Shown: piece by piece, positions 11,337 to 20,597 of the stretch
How positions within the stretch are numbered: the stretch's first letter is position 1
How the letters are laid out: each line of letters opens with the position of its first letter
Assembly: GCF_003946165.1 (NCBI RefSeq)
Contig: NZ_RHOI01000012.1
Coordinates: 1-64,000 of the forward strand
Length of the DNA stretch: 64,000 nucleotides
Source of the DNA: Lacticaseibacillus baoqingensis
GTDB taxonomy: Bacteria > Bacillota > Bacilli > Lactobacillales > Lactobacillaceae
Direction: 5' to 3'
Program-made: the position numbers and the translations under genes
The notes under the pieces: model-generated
Told to the model about the DNA's origin: nothing
The model's database searches: none
What the model saw: the letters and a program-made list of their open reading frames with translations, nothing else

Positions 11337-14300
11337 TCAGACCTCAACGGGGCGATCAGGTTTGGTCGTCACCAAAGGGACCAAGGCCGCCAAAAACGTT
11401 TGTAATTCGCGCAACCAGTCGGCGCTAGCCATCGTCTTAGGGACCAATAAGGTGACCCGCATCTTAGTGGTTTCTGTTGCCACGCGTGCTTTGAGCGTGG
11501 TGTGTTGCAGCGCTTGAAACAGCGCTTCACCTTTGACTCGCCCCGTCGTCTGCGGACTTAAGATCACTTGGATCGCCCCATCGCGCCGCGTGATCTTTTC
11601 TACCAATGCCGCATCAGCGTACCGCTTCAATGCCGTGATGGCCAATAAATCGACCACTGGTTGGGGATAGTCGCCGAAGCGATCGATCAAATCAGCTTGG
11701 ATCTCTTCTAATTGATCCGCACTGTCGGCTTCACGCAGGCGCTTGTAGAGCTCGATTTTTTGGCGTGAATCCGCGACATAGCTATCCGGCAAGTAGGCTT
11801 CTAAATCAAGATCCACTTCGGTATCCAACTTTGGTTGCGCTTGTTGGCCGCGTTTAGCCGCGACTGCTTCATTAAGCATTTGGGTGTACAGATCATACCC
11901 GACAGAATCAATGAACCCATGTTGTTGCGACCCCAACAAGTTGCCTGCACCACGGATCGACAAATCGCGCATGGCGATTTTAAAGCCGCTGCCTAAGGCG
12001 GTAAAGTCACGGATCGCTTGCAGCCGTTTTTCGGCTTCTTCGCTGAGCACCTTATCCGGTTGATACATAAAATACGCATACGCGACTCGGCTAGAGCGGC
12101 CGATGCGTCCGCGCAACTGATACAACTGAGACAGCCCATAATGATCAGCATGTTCAATGATCAAAGTGTTGACATTCGGCATATCCACGCCGGTTTCGAT
12201 GATCGTAGTCGTCACAAGCACGTCGTAAGCCCCGTGCAAAAAGTCATAGATCACACTTTCTAATTGAGTCTCCGTCATTTGCCCATGGGCATACGCCACT
12301 GTTGCTTGCGGCACTAATGCTTCGATTTGATTGACCGTGTGTTCGATGTCTTCCACCCGGTTATGCAGGTAAAAGACTTGCCCGCCACGTTCTAATTCGC
12401 GTTCGATCGCGCTGCGGATCGTCCCGCCATTTTGCTCCATCACAAAAGTCTGGATCGGATAACGGTTCGTCGGCGGCGTCTCGATAACACTCAAATCGCG
12501 TACCCCCAGCATCGACATATTCAACGTCCGCGGGATCGGGGTGGCTGTCAGCGTCAACACATCAACGTTTTTACGCAATTCTTTCAAGCGTTCCTTGTGC
12601 TTCACCCCAAAGCGCTGTTCCTCATCGACGATCAACAATCCCAAATCGTGATAAACCACATCTTTGGATAAAAGGCGGTGCGTCCCCACGACGATATCCA
12701 CCTCACCAGACTTTAAGGCTTTCAAAGTGGCATTGACTTGTGCACGCGTTCGAAACCGCGACAACATCGCGATATTCACCGGGAAGTCAGCGAAGCGATC
12801 CATCATCGTGTCATAATGCTGCTGGGCCAAGATCGTTGTTGGCACCAATAAGGCCACTTGCTTGCCGTTTTCCACTGCTTTAAAGGCTGCCCGCAAGGCC
12901 ACTTCGGTTTTACCAAAACCAACATCTCCCACTAACAGGCGATCCATTGGCCGTTTTTTCTCCATATCTTGTTTGATCTCTTTGATCGAACGCAACTGGT
13001 CGGCAGTTTCCGGATAAGCAAATTCCGCTTCAAATTGTCGTTGCAGATCATCATCCGGCCCAAAGGCAAACCCTGGCTCAGCTTCTCGTGCCGCATATAA
13101 ACGGATCAGATCATCAGCGATGTCTTCGATCTTAGCGGCGACGCGCTTTTTGGTTTTTTGCCACTCGCTGCCACCGAGTTTATTGATTTTTGGGCGTTTG
13201 CCATCAGCGGCGACATATTTTTGGACTAAATTCAATTGGCTAACGGGGATAAACAGTTTATCGCCTTTTTGGTAAACGATCGTCATATAGTCTTTGTGCA
13301 TCCCATCGACTTCCAGGGTCTGCAGGCCAACATATTGCCCGATCCCGTGATTGACATGCACCACATAATCGCCAGGGGTCAATTCCGTATAGCTGCGCAG
13401 GCGCTCCGCATTCGCCAAGGTTTGGTGACGCGCTTTGCGGTGGGCTTTGGCGTTGAACAGTTCGTGGGCGGTGACGACGACCAAATGCAGATCCGGTAGT
13501 TCAAACCCATTTTGTAAGTTGCCGACTACCAATTGTTGAGTTTGCAACAGCAGTGCATCCGCTTCGCTGATCACAGTTTGCACCTCAAAGTCACGAAGAT
13601 TTTCGGCTAGTTTCGTCACCCGTCCTGATTCGGGCACCAAATAAACCACGGTCATGTGCTGCTTGCGCCAGCGATCAGCTTCTGTTTTAAGCAGCGGCAT
13701 TTGACTGAAAAACTGCTGGATATTGCGGCTCGTCACATTCGTCAAGCTCGTCAAACGGACCTGCCCCATACCTTTTTGAAATAAGCTCAAGTACAAATGG
13801 GTACCCGTATCTGCCCGCACCAAAGCCGGCAAGGTCGGATTCGGCAGTTCGCCTAACACCCGCCCGCCTTCTTGCAAGCTGGCATACCAATCCAGCGTTT
13901 CTTGCACCAAACTCACGTCACTATCTAATAATCGCGTATAATCATCTAAGACCAATACCGCATCAAGACGCGCATAATCCCGCAAGCGAGCCGCTTGCGG
14001 GTATAACGCGTCCATATATAATGCCAGTTGCGGGACCACTTCACCAGCTTGCAACTGTGCTGCCGTCGCCAATAGTCCCTCGGTCAATGCCTTTTTAAGC
14101 GGCTTGGACTTGCTTTGGCGCTTAGCTGCTTCACCAGCTGCCAATAACCGCTGACCGGCTGCTTGCAAGGTTGCTTTAGTCGCGATCAGATCTGTAGCTG
14201 GCGGAATATCAACGGCATTCAATTGTCGAATGCTGCGTTGTGTGCGCATATCAAACCGGCGGATCGAATCGATTTCAGTATCAAAAAGTTCGATCCGCAC

Positions 14301-14864
14301 AGGGTCATCTGCATTCAATGGGTAAACATCGATGATCCCGCCACGCACCGCAAACTGCCCAGGCGCGCCGACTAAGCTGTCTCGTTGATAGCCGCTATCA
14401 ACAAGCTGCTGAGTCAATGTTGGCAATTCGACGGTACTATCCATGCCCAAATGGATCGAAGCCGCTTGCCAAGTGGTCACTGGCGGCAAGAGCCGCTTAT
14501 AACCGGCAAGGCTGGTAACGACGATCCCAGGCTGGCCGGAAACCAGCCAATTCAAGGTGTTGATCCGCGTATTTTTCGTATCTGGGGATGACACTGCGAC
14601 TTCAGCAGCCAGCACGTCTTCGACTGGAAAAGACCAGACGTGCTCAGCGCCTACGAGATCCGTCAGATCAGCGACGAGTTCCTCAGCATGATAGCGATTG
14701 TTTTCGATCACGATCAATTGCCGCTGCAATCGCCGCAAAGCCGTCGCCAGCATCAAGGTTTTGGCGCTGCCATCCAAACCGGTGACCAAATGCTGGCCAG
14801 CGGTCAATTGCGGCCATAATTTTTCAAGTTGCGGCTCTTGACCAAAAAGATCGATCAGATCCAT
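11337..14864 (-). CDS. mfd: transcription-repair coupling factor
   Basis: Removes RNA polymerase stalled at lesions and recruits UvrA. At 1175 residues it is full length. The N-terminal UvrB-like modules bear a degenerate ATP site. They are followed by the RNA-polymerase-binding domain (YVVHVNHGIGQYVGL near residue 500) and the helicase core, with Walker A GDVGFGKTEV at residue 646, DEEQRFG and QLRGRIGRS. The C-terminal TRCF domain closes the chain. GGAGGTGACAGC precedes the ATG. It follows pth and leads the flippase gene. Confidence 0.97.
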   Translation of the reverse strand: MDLIDLFGQEPQLEKLWPQLTAGQHLVTGLDGSAKTLMLATALRRLQRQLIVIENNRYHAEELVADLTDLVGAEHVWSFPVEDVLAAEVAVSSPDTKNTRINTLNWLVSGQPGIVVTSLAGYKRLLPPVTTWQAASIHLGMDSTVELPTLTQQLVDSGYQRDSLVGAPGQFAVRGGIIDVYPLNADDPVRIELFDTEIDSIRRFDMRTQRSIRQLNAVDIPPATDLIATKATLQAAGQRLLAAGEAAKRQSKSKPLKKALTEGLLATAAQLQAGEVVPQLALYMDALYPQAARLRDYARLDAVLVLDDYTRLLDSDVSLVQETLDWYASLQEGGRVLGELPNPTLPALVRADTGTHLYLSLFQKGMGQVRLTSLTNVTSRNIQQFFSQMPLLKTEADRWRKQHMTVVYLVPESGRVTKLAENLRDFEVQTVISEADALLLQTQQLVVGNLQNGFELPDLHLVVVTAHELFNAKAHRKARHQTLANAERLRSYTELTPGDYVVHVNHGIGQYVGLQTLEVDGMHKDYMTIVYQKGDKLFIPVSQLNLVQKYVAADGKRPKINKLGGSEWQKTKKRVAAKIEDIADDLIRLYAAREAEPGFAFGPDDDLQRQFEAEFAYPETADQLRSIKEIKQDMEKKRPMDRLLVGDVGFGKTEVALRAAFKAVENGKQVALLVPTTILAQQHYDTMMDRFADFPVNIAMLSRFRTRAQVNATLKALKSGEVDIVVGTHRLLSKDVVYHDLGLLIVDEEQRFGVKHKERLKELRKNVDVLTLTATPIPRTLNMSMLGVRDLSVIETPPTNRYPIQTFVMEQNGGTIRSAIERELERGGQVFYLHNRVEDIEHTVNQIEALVPQATVAYAHGQMTETQLESVIYDFLHGAYDVLVTTTIIETGVDMPNVNTLIIEHADHYGLSQLYQLRGRIGRSSRVAYAYFMYQPDKVLSEEAEKRLQAIRDFTALGSGFKIAMRDLSIRGAGNLLGSQQHGFIDSVGYDLYTQMLNEAVAAKRGQQAQPKLDTEVDLDLEAYLPDSYVADSRQKIELYKRLREADSADQLEEIQADLIDRFGDYPQPVVDLLAITALKRYADAALVEKITRRDGAIQVILSPQTTGRVKGEALFQALQHTTLKARVATETTKMRVTLLVPKTMASADWLRELQTFLAALVPLVTTKPDRPVEV

Positions 14865-14896
14865 GCTGTCACCTCCAATAATTTAATCTTTCTATA

Positions 14897-15454
14897 TTAA
14901 TTGTACTGATTCATCAATTGGCCAAAACTCATGCCGTGGATCCAGTCGATCAAGGCGTCTTGGGCTTTGTCGATACCGTTGGCGATCGCAATTTGGTCAT
15001 CTGCCGTGAATGGTGTCAAGACCCAGTCCACGACTTTTTGCTTGGCGGGATGTTGGATACCGATCTTGGCACGTTGAAATTCTGCCGTACCAAGAACGTT
15101 GATGATCGATTTGATCCCGTTATGGCCGCCGGCTGAACCTTTTGGCCGCAACCGCAACCGGCCCATCGCCATGTCCATATCATCTTGGATCACCATGATC
15201 TCATCTTGTTCAAACCGATAAAATGCCTTGAGCTGTCCCACAGCCCGACCGGAATCGTTCATGAAGGTCAATGGTTTGACCAGCATCACTTTTTCCCCAT
15301 CGACTAGCCCGGTGCCGGTCAACGCATCAAATTCATGTTTGGTCAAGGTGATATCTAAGCGCTTAGCCAAGGCATCGATGGTCATAAAGCCAATATTATG
15401 TTTCGTCTTCGCATACTTGCTGCCTGGATTGCCCAGGCCTACGATCATTTTCAA
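14897..15454 (-). CDS. pth: peptidyl-tRNA hydrolase
   Basis: Frees tRNA from peptidyl-tRNA released by drop-off. The 185-residue protein shows MIVGLGNPGSKYAKTKHNIG with the catalytic His, plus the KPLTFMNDSG and GSAGGHNGIKSI motifs. A TTG start (TTGAAAATG) was chosen because GGAGG lies 6 bases before it; the ATG two codons later is 12 bases away. Transcription probably starts from the extended -10 at 15529-15534 and passes a leader hairpin with a T-run before the gene. Confidence 0.95.
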   Translation of the reverse strand: MKMIVGLGNPGSKYAKTKHNIGFMTIDALAKRLDITLTKHEFDALTGTGLVDGEKVMLVKPLTFMNDSGRAVGQLKAFYRFEQDEIMVIQDDMDMAMGRLRLRPKGSAGGHNGIKSIINVLGTAEFQRAKIGIQHPAKQKVVDWVLTPFTADDQIAIANGIDKAQDALIDWIHGMSFGQLMNQYN

Positions 15455-15489
15455 GATTTGCCTCCATTAGCAAAACGGATTTTCTACGC

Positions 15490-15534
15490 AAAAAAGCCGG
15501 AAAGTTGCCTTTCCCGACATACCCTCAAAGTATA
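15490..15534 (-). promoter_or_regulatory. pth promoter with leader terminator-like hairpin
   Basis: On the minus strand an extended -10 TGG-TATACT (TATACT at 15529-15534) lies just before hairpin CGGGAAAG-GCAA-CTTTCCGG and TTTTTTG (15490-15517). The hairpin falls about 10 nt after the likely transcript start and before the pth start codon. No good -35 is seen. It could attenuate the pth-mfd operon or yield a very short RNA. Confidence 0.55.
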
Positions 15535-15765
15535 CCATATCCACTATCTGCCTGTGCTAAAGGCACAGTTTGCCGGTGCTGATTGTAACAGCCTGAAACG
15601 CCGCAAACACGTTGTGAAAATCGCTACATGAAACCGATTACTCCTAATCGCCGTCCGTCTTCATATCTTTCACAAAACGCCGCAACCACACGGACACCAC
15701 GAATTGTAAGATTCATATTAGAAATGAAAAAATATGGTGAAAATGCGTGCACACAAGAATAGTTG

Positions 15766-15775
15766 TGCTATACTA
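15766..15775 (+). promoter_or_regulatory. ldh promoter (extended -10)
   Basis: TGTGC-TATACT gives an extended -10 (TGn plus TATACT at 15770-15775) about 45 bp before the ldh start. The -35 region is weak (CGTGCA). The rest of the 365-bp gap 15455-15819 shows only the pth promoter and leader. Confidence 0.6.
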
Positions 15776-15792
15776 ACAGACGAATTGCATAA

Positions 15793-16797
<1,005 letters not shown>

Positions 16798-16810
16798 ACT
16801 TAACGCGGAT

Positions 16811-16846
16811 AACACCGACTCGCATGCGAGCCGGTGTTTTTTTTTT
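16811..16846 (+). terminator. ldh terminator
   Basis: Stem ACACCG-A-CTCGC / GCGAG-C-CGGTGT with a run of ten T, 14 bp after the ldh stop. Confidence 0.9.
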
Positions 16847-16948
16847 GCCGCTGAAAACTTTTGGTCCCTAAGCGAATATGGTATGATGTTCAAAGATTAG
16901 AGAATTTTAATTTTATCAAAACGTTTTCATGAACGATGGAGGTTTGGG

Positions 16949-17620
16949 ATGCTGATTAAGTCGCTGGTTCTCAAAAAGGAATTTTTGACCACTGTAAAAG
17001 AAACGGACACTTTAGCGGAAGCATTACAGGTGCTGGAAGACACTGGATTTCGTTGTGTCCCGATCCTTGACGAAAGCGGCCAGATCTTCCGCGGGAATAT
17101 TTACAAGATGCACCTTTATCGGCACAAATCACAAGGCGGCGATATGAATCTGCCGGTCACTTATCTGCTTAAGAACGCGACCAAGACAATCCCGATCAAT
17201 GCCCCGTTTTTCAAGGTCTTTTTCAACATTAAAGACCTCCCGTACATTGCCGTTTTAGACGAGAACGCAAATTTCTTTGGGATCTTGACCCATACCGCTT
17301 TGTTGGCAATGTTGTCTGAGTCTTGGCATATCGACGTAGGCTCTTACGTCTTGACGGTGATGTCGATCAGCGGTCCCAACGGCCGCGGTGATTTGGCGGC
17401 TATGAGCAAGATCTTAGCCCGCTATACAGACTTGGCCAGCGCCATCACCTTAGATGCTAAGGGCACTGAAAATGTGCGCCGGACCTTGTTCACCTTGCCA
17501 GCTGGAACCAGCGAAACCACGTTGAACACGGTGGTAGCCAAGCTTGAAAAGAAAGGCTACCGCGTGGTGGAAATCGATGATCTGCAATCTGGCCAGCCAC
17601 TGCGCAGTGACGAATTTTAG
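16949..17620 (+). CDS. cbpA: CBS-domain protein with ACT-like tail, probable c-di-AMP-binding CbpA
   Basis: A 223-residue soluble protein. Residues 1-130 form a pair of CBS motifs (ETDTLAEALQVLEDTGFRCV, then LPYIAVLDENANFFGILT). Residues 135-223 resemble an ACT domain (VLTVMSISGPNGRGDL, ending LEKKGYRVVEID). The CBS-plus-ACT layout matches the family annotated as CbpA, a cyclic-di-AMP binder first named in Listeria. The link is from memory of that family, not a search. TGGAGG precedes the ATG. It shares a bidirectional terminator with the convergent transporter gene. Confidence 0.72.
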   Translation: MLIKSLVLKKEFLTTVKETDTLAEALQVLEDTGFRCVPILDESGQIFRGNIYKMHLYRHKSQGGDMNLPVTYLLKNATKTIPINAPFFKVFFNIKDLPYIAVLDENANFFGILTHTALLAMLSESWHIDVGSYVLTVMSISGPNGRGDLAAMSKILARYTDLASAITLDAKGTENVRRTLFTLPAGTSETTLNTVVAKLEKKGYRVVEIDDLQSGQPLRSDEF

Positions 17621-17658
17621 CCACAAAAAAAGACCGCTTAAACGGTCTTTTTTTGTGG
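17621..17658. terminator. bidirectional terminator
   Basis: Perfect stem of AAAAAAAGACCG and CGGTCTTTTTTT around a 6-base loop, extended by CCAC/GTGG. It serves the converging cbpA and queT genes. Confidence 0.92.
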
Positions 17659-17661
17659 CAC

Positions 17662-18177
17662 TCATTGGATCAAGCGCTGAAAATGCAAAGCGCGATCTAA
17701 CCCAGCCATGATCGGCGCCGTAATGGTCATGATCAAGGCTTCAGAAAGCATCAAGCTCGCATAGATCCCCCAAAAAGCCGCTCCCATCGCCAAATGACTG
17801 GTCCAAACGATCTCAACGGCGATCAGCGCCATGGTCACGGTCATGACCACGATGTTAAATAATAATCGTTGCCACAACGCCTTAAATCGCGGCGCCAGCC
17901 AAGCCACTAACAACAACCCCAGCAAGCTTTGCCCGCCACCAAAAACCACATCGATCCAGCCCATCGAGCTGAATAGGGCGTTGAAGATCACCACACCGAT
18001 CACGACTCCGAGCACATACTTGCGACTAAAGACCACTAAATGGTTCAAGCCTTCTGAAACACGAAATTGGATCGCCCCGCTGGCAAGATTAAACACCCCA
18101 GGGACGACTGATAAAACAACGTATAACGCGGCGATCAAGGCACTGACGACCAACGTCTTAGTACGTGATGATTGCAT
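17662..18177 (-). CDS. queT: ECF transporter substrate-binding subunit, queuosine precursor (QueT)
   Basis: A 171-residue polytopic protein with five or six membrane segments. The N-terminal TLVVSALIAALYVVLSVV and the RVSEGLNHLVVF segment are typical of QueT, the S component that captures a queuosine precursor and docks with the shared ECF energizing module. Start MQSSRTK has AGGAGG 9 bases upstream; a longer reading would start inside the leader. A candidate preQ1 riboswitch overlaps the ribosome-binding site, which fits the function. Confidence 0.85.
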   Translation of the reverse strand: MQSSRTKTLVVSALIAALYVVLSVVPGVFNLASGAIQFRVSEGLNHLVVFSRKYVLGVVIGVVIFNALFSSMGWIDVVFGGGQSLLGLLLVAWLAPRFKALWQRLLFNIVVMTVTMALIAVEIVWTSHLAMGAAFWGIYASLMLSEALIMTITAPIMAGLDRALHFQRLIQ

Positions 18178-18182
18178 AAGTT

Positions 18183-18224
18183 TTCCTCCTAGTTTTTTTA
18201 CGTGGGCGGATTTTCGAACCACGA
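18183..18224 (-). promoter_or_regulatory. candidate preQ1-I riboswitch
   Basis: On the minus strand CGTGG (18219-18223) pairs with CCACG (18201-18205) across a 13-nt loop, followed by the A-rich tail TAAAAAAACT and then AGGAGG. This is the small H-type pseudoknot plan of preQ1 class I: a short P1, a loop able to pair with the 3' tail (TCC with GGA), and a ribosome-binding site inside the pseudoknot. It precedes a QueT gene. The assignment rests on pattern and context. Confidence 0.65.
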
Positions 18225-18242
18225 CGCTTTTCATTCTAACAC

Positions 18243-18272
18243 AAAAAGCAGCTAGGAAAATTCCTAACTGCT
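18243..18272 (-). terminator. mazF terminator
   Basis: AGCAGTTAGGAA-TTTTCCTAGCTGCT hairpin followed by TTTTTG on the minus strand, overlapping the 3' end of mazF. Confidence 0.8.
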
Positions 18273-18626
18273 CACTGCCTTGATCCCTAACGACACCGCC
18301 AACGCGCCGTCGACTGCGACCATCTTCGCGCGGTCAAGCGTCGCGACTTTATCGCGCAGGCGTTGTTTATCAATCGTGCGGATCTGCTCTAATAACACGA
18401 CTGAATCCCGCTCAACGCCATCATGGCCATGTTTGAGGCCTACATGTGTCGGCATCTTGGGCTTATCGATCCGCGACGTAATCGCCGCGACGATCACGGT
18501 CGGACTATAATGATTGCCGACGTTATTTTGAATGATCAAAACGGGTCGCATCCCGCCTTGTTCCGATCCCACCACAGGAGAGAGATCGGCGAAGAAAATA
18601 TCGCCACGCTTAACGACCAGATCCAT
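18264..18626 (-). CDS. mazF: MazF/PemK-family mRNA interferase toxin
   Basis: Sequence-specific endoribonuclease toxin of 120 residues. The family signatures are [20 protein letters not shown] and [12 protein letters not shown] near the N-terminus, and [13 protein letters not shown] toward the end. It lies 20 bp after the antitoxin gene on the same strand and is probably cotranscribed with alr and acpS upstream. The close spacing to alr-mazE is the usual arrangement in Firmicutes. Its cleavage site cannot be told from sequence. Confidence 0.93.
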   Translation of the reverse strand: MDLVVKRGDIFFADLSPVVGSEQGGMRPVLIIQNNVGNHYSPTVIVAAITSRIDKPKMPTHVGLKHGHDGVERDSVVLLEQIRTIDKQRLRDKVATLDRAKMVAVDGALAVSLGIKAVSS

Positions 18627-18646
18627 GCTTCACCCCTAACAACGGC

Positions 18647-18895
18647 TTAACGGATATGGTCATAAGCCTCACTCTCACAAGCGATAAATTCATGGCAGAT
18701 CTCGGTATTCAACGCTGCCATCTCCTGATAGCCATTGACCAAACTAGCTACTTCTACTTCTTTATGCGCCAAATAGTCAGTCAATACGTCATCGATCAAG
18801 TCGCTTGGGTCCGTTATGCACGTCTTACAATAGTTATCGAGTTTGTGTCGCAGCCCTTCAGTCATGCTTACTTTTAAGAACTCCGCTTGTACCAT
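18647..18895 (-). CDS. mazE: MazE/PemI-like antitoxin
   Basis: An 82-residue acidic protein with an N-terminal ribbon-helix-helix-like segment (LKVSMTEGLRHKLDNYC) and an acidic C-terminal part that would bind and block MazF. The gene order alr-mazE-mazF supports this. Its ribosome-binding site AGGAGG sits inside a 10-bp stem formed with CCTCCTGTGG just after the alr stop codon, so translation may depend on ribosomes finishing alr. Confidence 0.85.
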   Translation of the reverse strand: MVQAEFLKVSMTEGLRHKLDNYCKTCITDPSDLIDDVLTDYLAHKEVEVASLVNGYQEMAALNTEICHEFIACESEAYDHIR

Positions 18896-18902
18896 TTTGT
18901 GC

Positions 18903-18944
18903 CCTCCTGTGGGTTTTATTCACCCTACATCCTACCACAGGAGG
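18903..18944 (-). promoter_or_regulatory. hairpin masking the mazE ribosome-binding site
   Basis: CCTCCTGTGG (935-944 on the plus strand as its complement) pairs perfectly with CCACAGGAGG around a 22-nt loop. The second arm contains the mazE Shine-Dalgarno sequence. The first arm begins 6 nt after the alr stop codon. Confidence 0.6.
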
Positions 18945-18950
18945 CCAAAA

Positions 18951-20078
18951 TTACAACCGTGAAATCGAGCGCCGCACAACGCGTTGCGTCAAGTTGCAGG
19001 CAATTTCGTAATGGATCGTTGACGCGTAATCAGCCACATCTTGCAAGGTAATGGTGGCCGCCTTGCTGGTTCCCACTAAAACGACTGGGGTGCCAAATGG
19101 ATACTCATGGGGCAAGCGGATCATAAACTGGTCCATGCATACGCGCCCGACGATCTCACAGCGCTGGCCATCGACTAATACCGAAAATCCTTGCATCCGG
19201 CGCAGCCAACCATCCGCATAGCCCATCGGCACTGTACCGATCCACTCATCTTGCTGAGCGTGATACGTCGCCCCATAAGACACGGCATCGCCAGCGTGAA
19301 TCTGCTTGGCAAACACGATTTGCGATACCAGCGAAAGTGCAGGCTTTAACGGATATGGTTCCGGCAGCGCCCGGCCAGAAGGGTTCAACCCATACATAGC
19401 CACGCCAAAACGGATCATATCACTAGCCGTTTTTTGATGCCACAAACTCGTCGCAGAATTGGCGACGTGTACGAAGCGCGGGCGCTTCGGCAAGGCTTGC
19501 AGCATGGTATTGAAGCGGGCACTTTGCTGATCAAAATATTGCGTGTCCGCTTCATCAGCGGTGGCAAAATGGGTAAATAAGCCTTCTACCAGCAAATGAG
19601 GCGCCGCATCAGCAAAGGCCGCCGCTTTTGCGATCGCTTGCGGCTGGCGAAAGCCGATGCGGCCCATACCAGAATCTACCGCAAGATGCACTTTCAATAC
19701 CGGGGTATCCGCTTTGGCCAATAATGGTTCTGCGGCTTTTAACCATGCTTCGTCACCCACTGGTACCGATATATCATGAACCGCGGCCAACGGTGCCAAT
19801 TCTGGCGCCACGATCCCTAATACCAAAATTGGTTCCGTGAAATGCGCCTGCCGTAAAGCCAACGCTTCTTCTAAAACGGCCACACAAAAGCCGCTGACTT
19901 TCGCCAAATGCGCAATGCGCGCCACCCGCAACAGCCCATGACCATAAGCATCTGCTTTGACCACTGCAAAGATCCGCGTGTGCGGGGCTAATCGTTGTGC
20001 CTGTTGAATATTCTCAAAAATCGCCTGTTCATTGACCAAGACTTGCGTCGGCCGTAGATCCGCCGTCACCATTGTCAT
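18951..20078 (-). CDS. alr: alanine racemase
   Basis: PLP-dependent conversion of L-alanine to D-alanine for peptidoglycan and teichoic acids. The 375-residue enzyme has the PLP lysine in FAVVKADAYGHG near residue 40 and the catalytic tyrosine region VSYGATYHA, with GRVCMDQFM toward the C-terminus. The ATG overlaps the acpS stop (ATGA), and GGAGG lies upstream, so acpS and alr are coupled. acpS-alr-mazEF is a standard Firmicutes operon. Confidence 0.96.
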   Translation of the reverse strand: MTMVTADLRPTQVLVNEQAIFENIQQAQRLAPHTRIFAVVKADAYGHGLLRVARIAHLAKVSGFCVAVLEEALALRQAHFTEPILVLGIVAPELAPLAAVHDISVPVGDEAWLKAAEPLLAKADTPVLKVHLAVDSGMGRIGFRQPQAIAKAAAFADAAPHLLVEGLFTHFATADEADTQYFDQQSARFNTMLQALPKRPRFVHVANSATSLWHQKTASDMIRFGVAMYGLNPSGRALPEPYPLKPALSLVSQIVFAKQIHAGDAVSYGATYHAQQDEWIGTVPMGYADGWLRRMQGFSVLVDGQRCEIVGRVCMDQFMIRLPHEYPFGTPVVLVGTSKAATITLQDVADYASTIHYEIACNLTQRVVRRSISRL

Positions 20079-20431
20079 GGGGCCACCTCCAAAATCACTT
20101 CTGTCATCACGAGCTCATCAGTATGCGAAATCGAAACGAAGGCTTTGCCCGCATAAGGGTGCTTGGTGATCTCAGGGCGGCCATTGGCGTCGTTTAGACA
20201 CTCCACATCATGCAGCTGGACCGGGCCTAAGCCGGTACCATATGCTTTGCCATATGCTTCTTTCAATGAAAAACGCCCAGCTAAAAATTCCAGCGCCCGT
20301 TTGTCACCCAGTTGGGTGAACACCGCTAATTCGTTTTCAGTCAGGATCTTTGTTGCAAAATGGGGATTGCGCGACTGTGCCGCATGGATGCGTGCCAATA
20401 CGGTAATATCGACCCCGAGCCCGTAGATCAT
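20075..20431 (-). CDS. acpS: holo-[acyl-carrier-protein] synthase
   Basis: Transfers 4'-phosphopantetheine from CoA to acyl carrier protein. The 118-residue protein has GLGVDITVLARI with the magnesium-binding Asp, and the KEAYGKAYGTGLG signature. A TTG directly precedes the chosen ATG; the ATG keeps better spacing from AGAGGTG. It overlaps alr by 4 bases. Length and motifs are normal. Confidence 0.95.
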   Translation of the reverse strand: MIYGLGVDITVLARIHAAQSRNPHFATKILTENELAVFTQLGDKRALEFLAGRFSLKEAYGKAYGTGLGPVQLHDVECLNDANGRPEITKHPYAGKAFVSISHTDELVMTEVILEVAP

Positions 20432-20546
20432 CAAGTTTCACCTCTCTGTTTCACATTCTACCATTATAGCGCCAATTTTCCTCATCAGAAGCTTTTGCAA
20501 CATGAAAACTACTCATAATTCCATGAAACAACTGCGACTTAAACAC

Positions 20547-20582
20547 AAAAAAAGTACGCAGACCGATACGGTTTGCGTACTT
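20547..20582 (-). terminator. cshA terminator
   Basis: AAGTACGCAAACCG...CGGTCTGCGTACTT stem with TTTTTTT on the minus strand, 16 bp past the cshA stop. Confidence 0.9.
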
Positions 20583-20597
20583 CTTACTCGCGATCAG

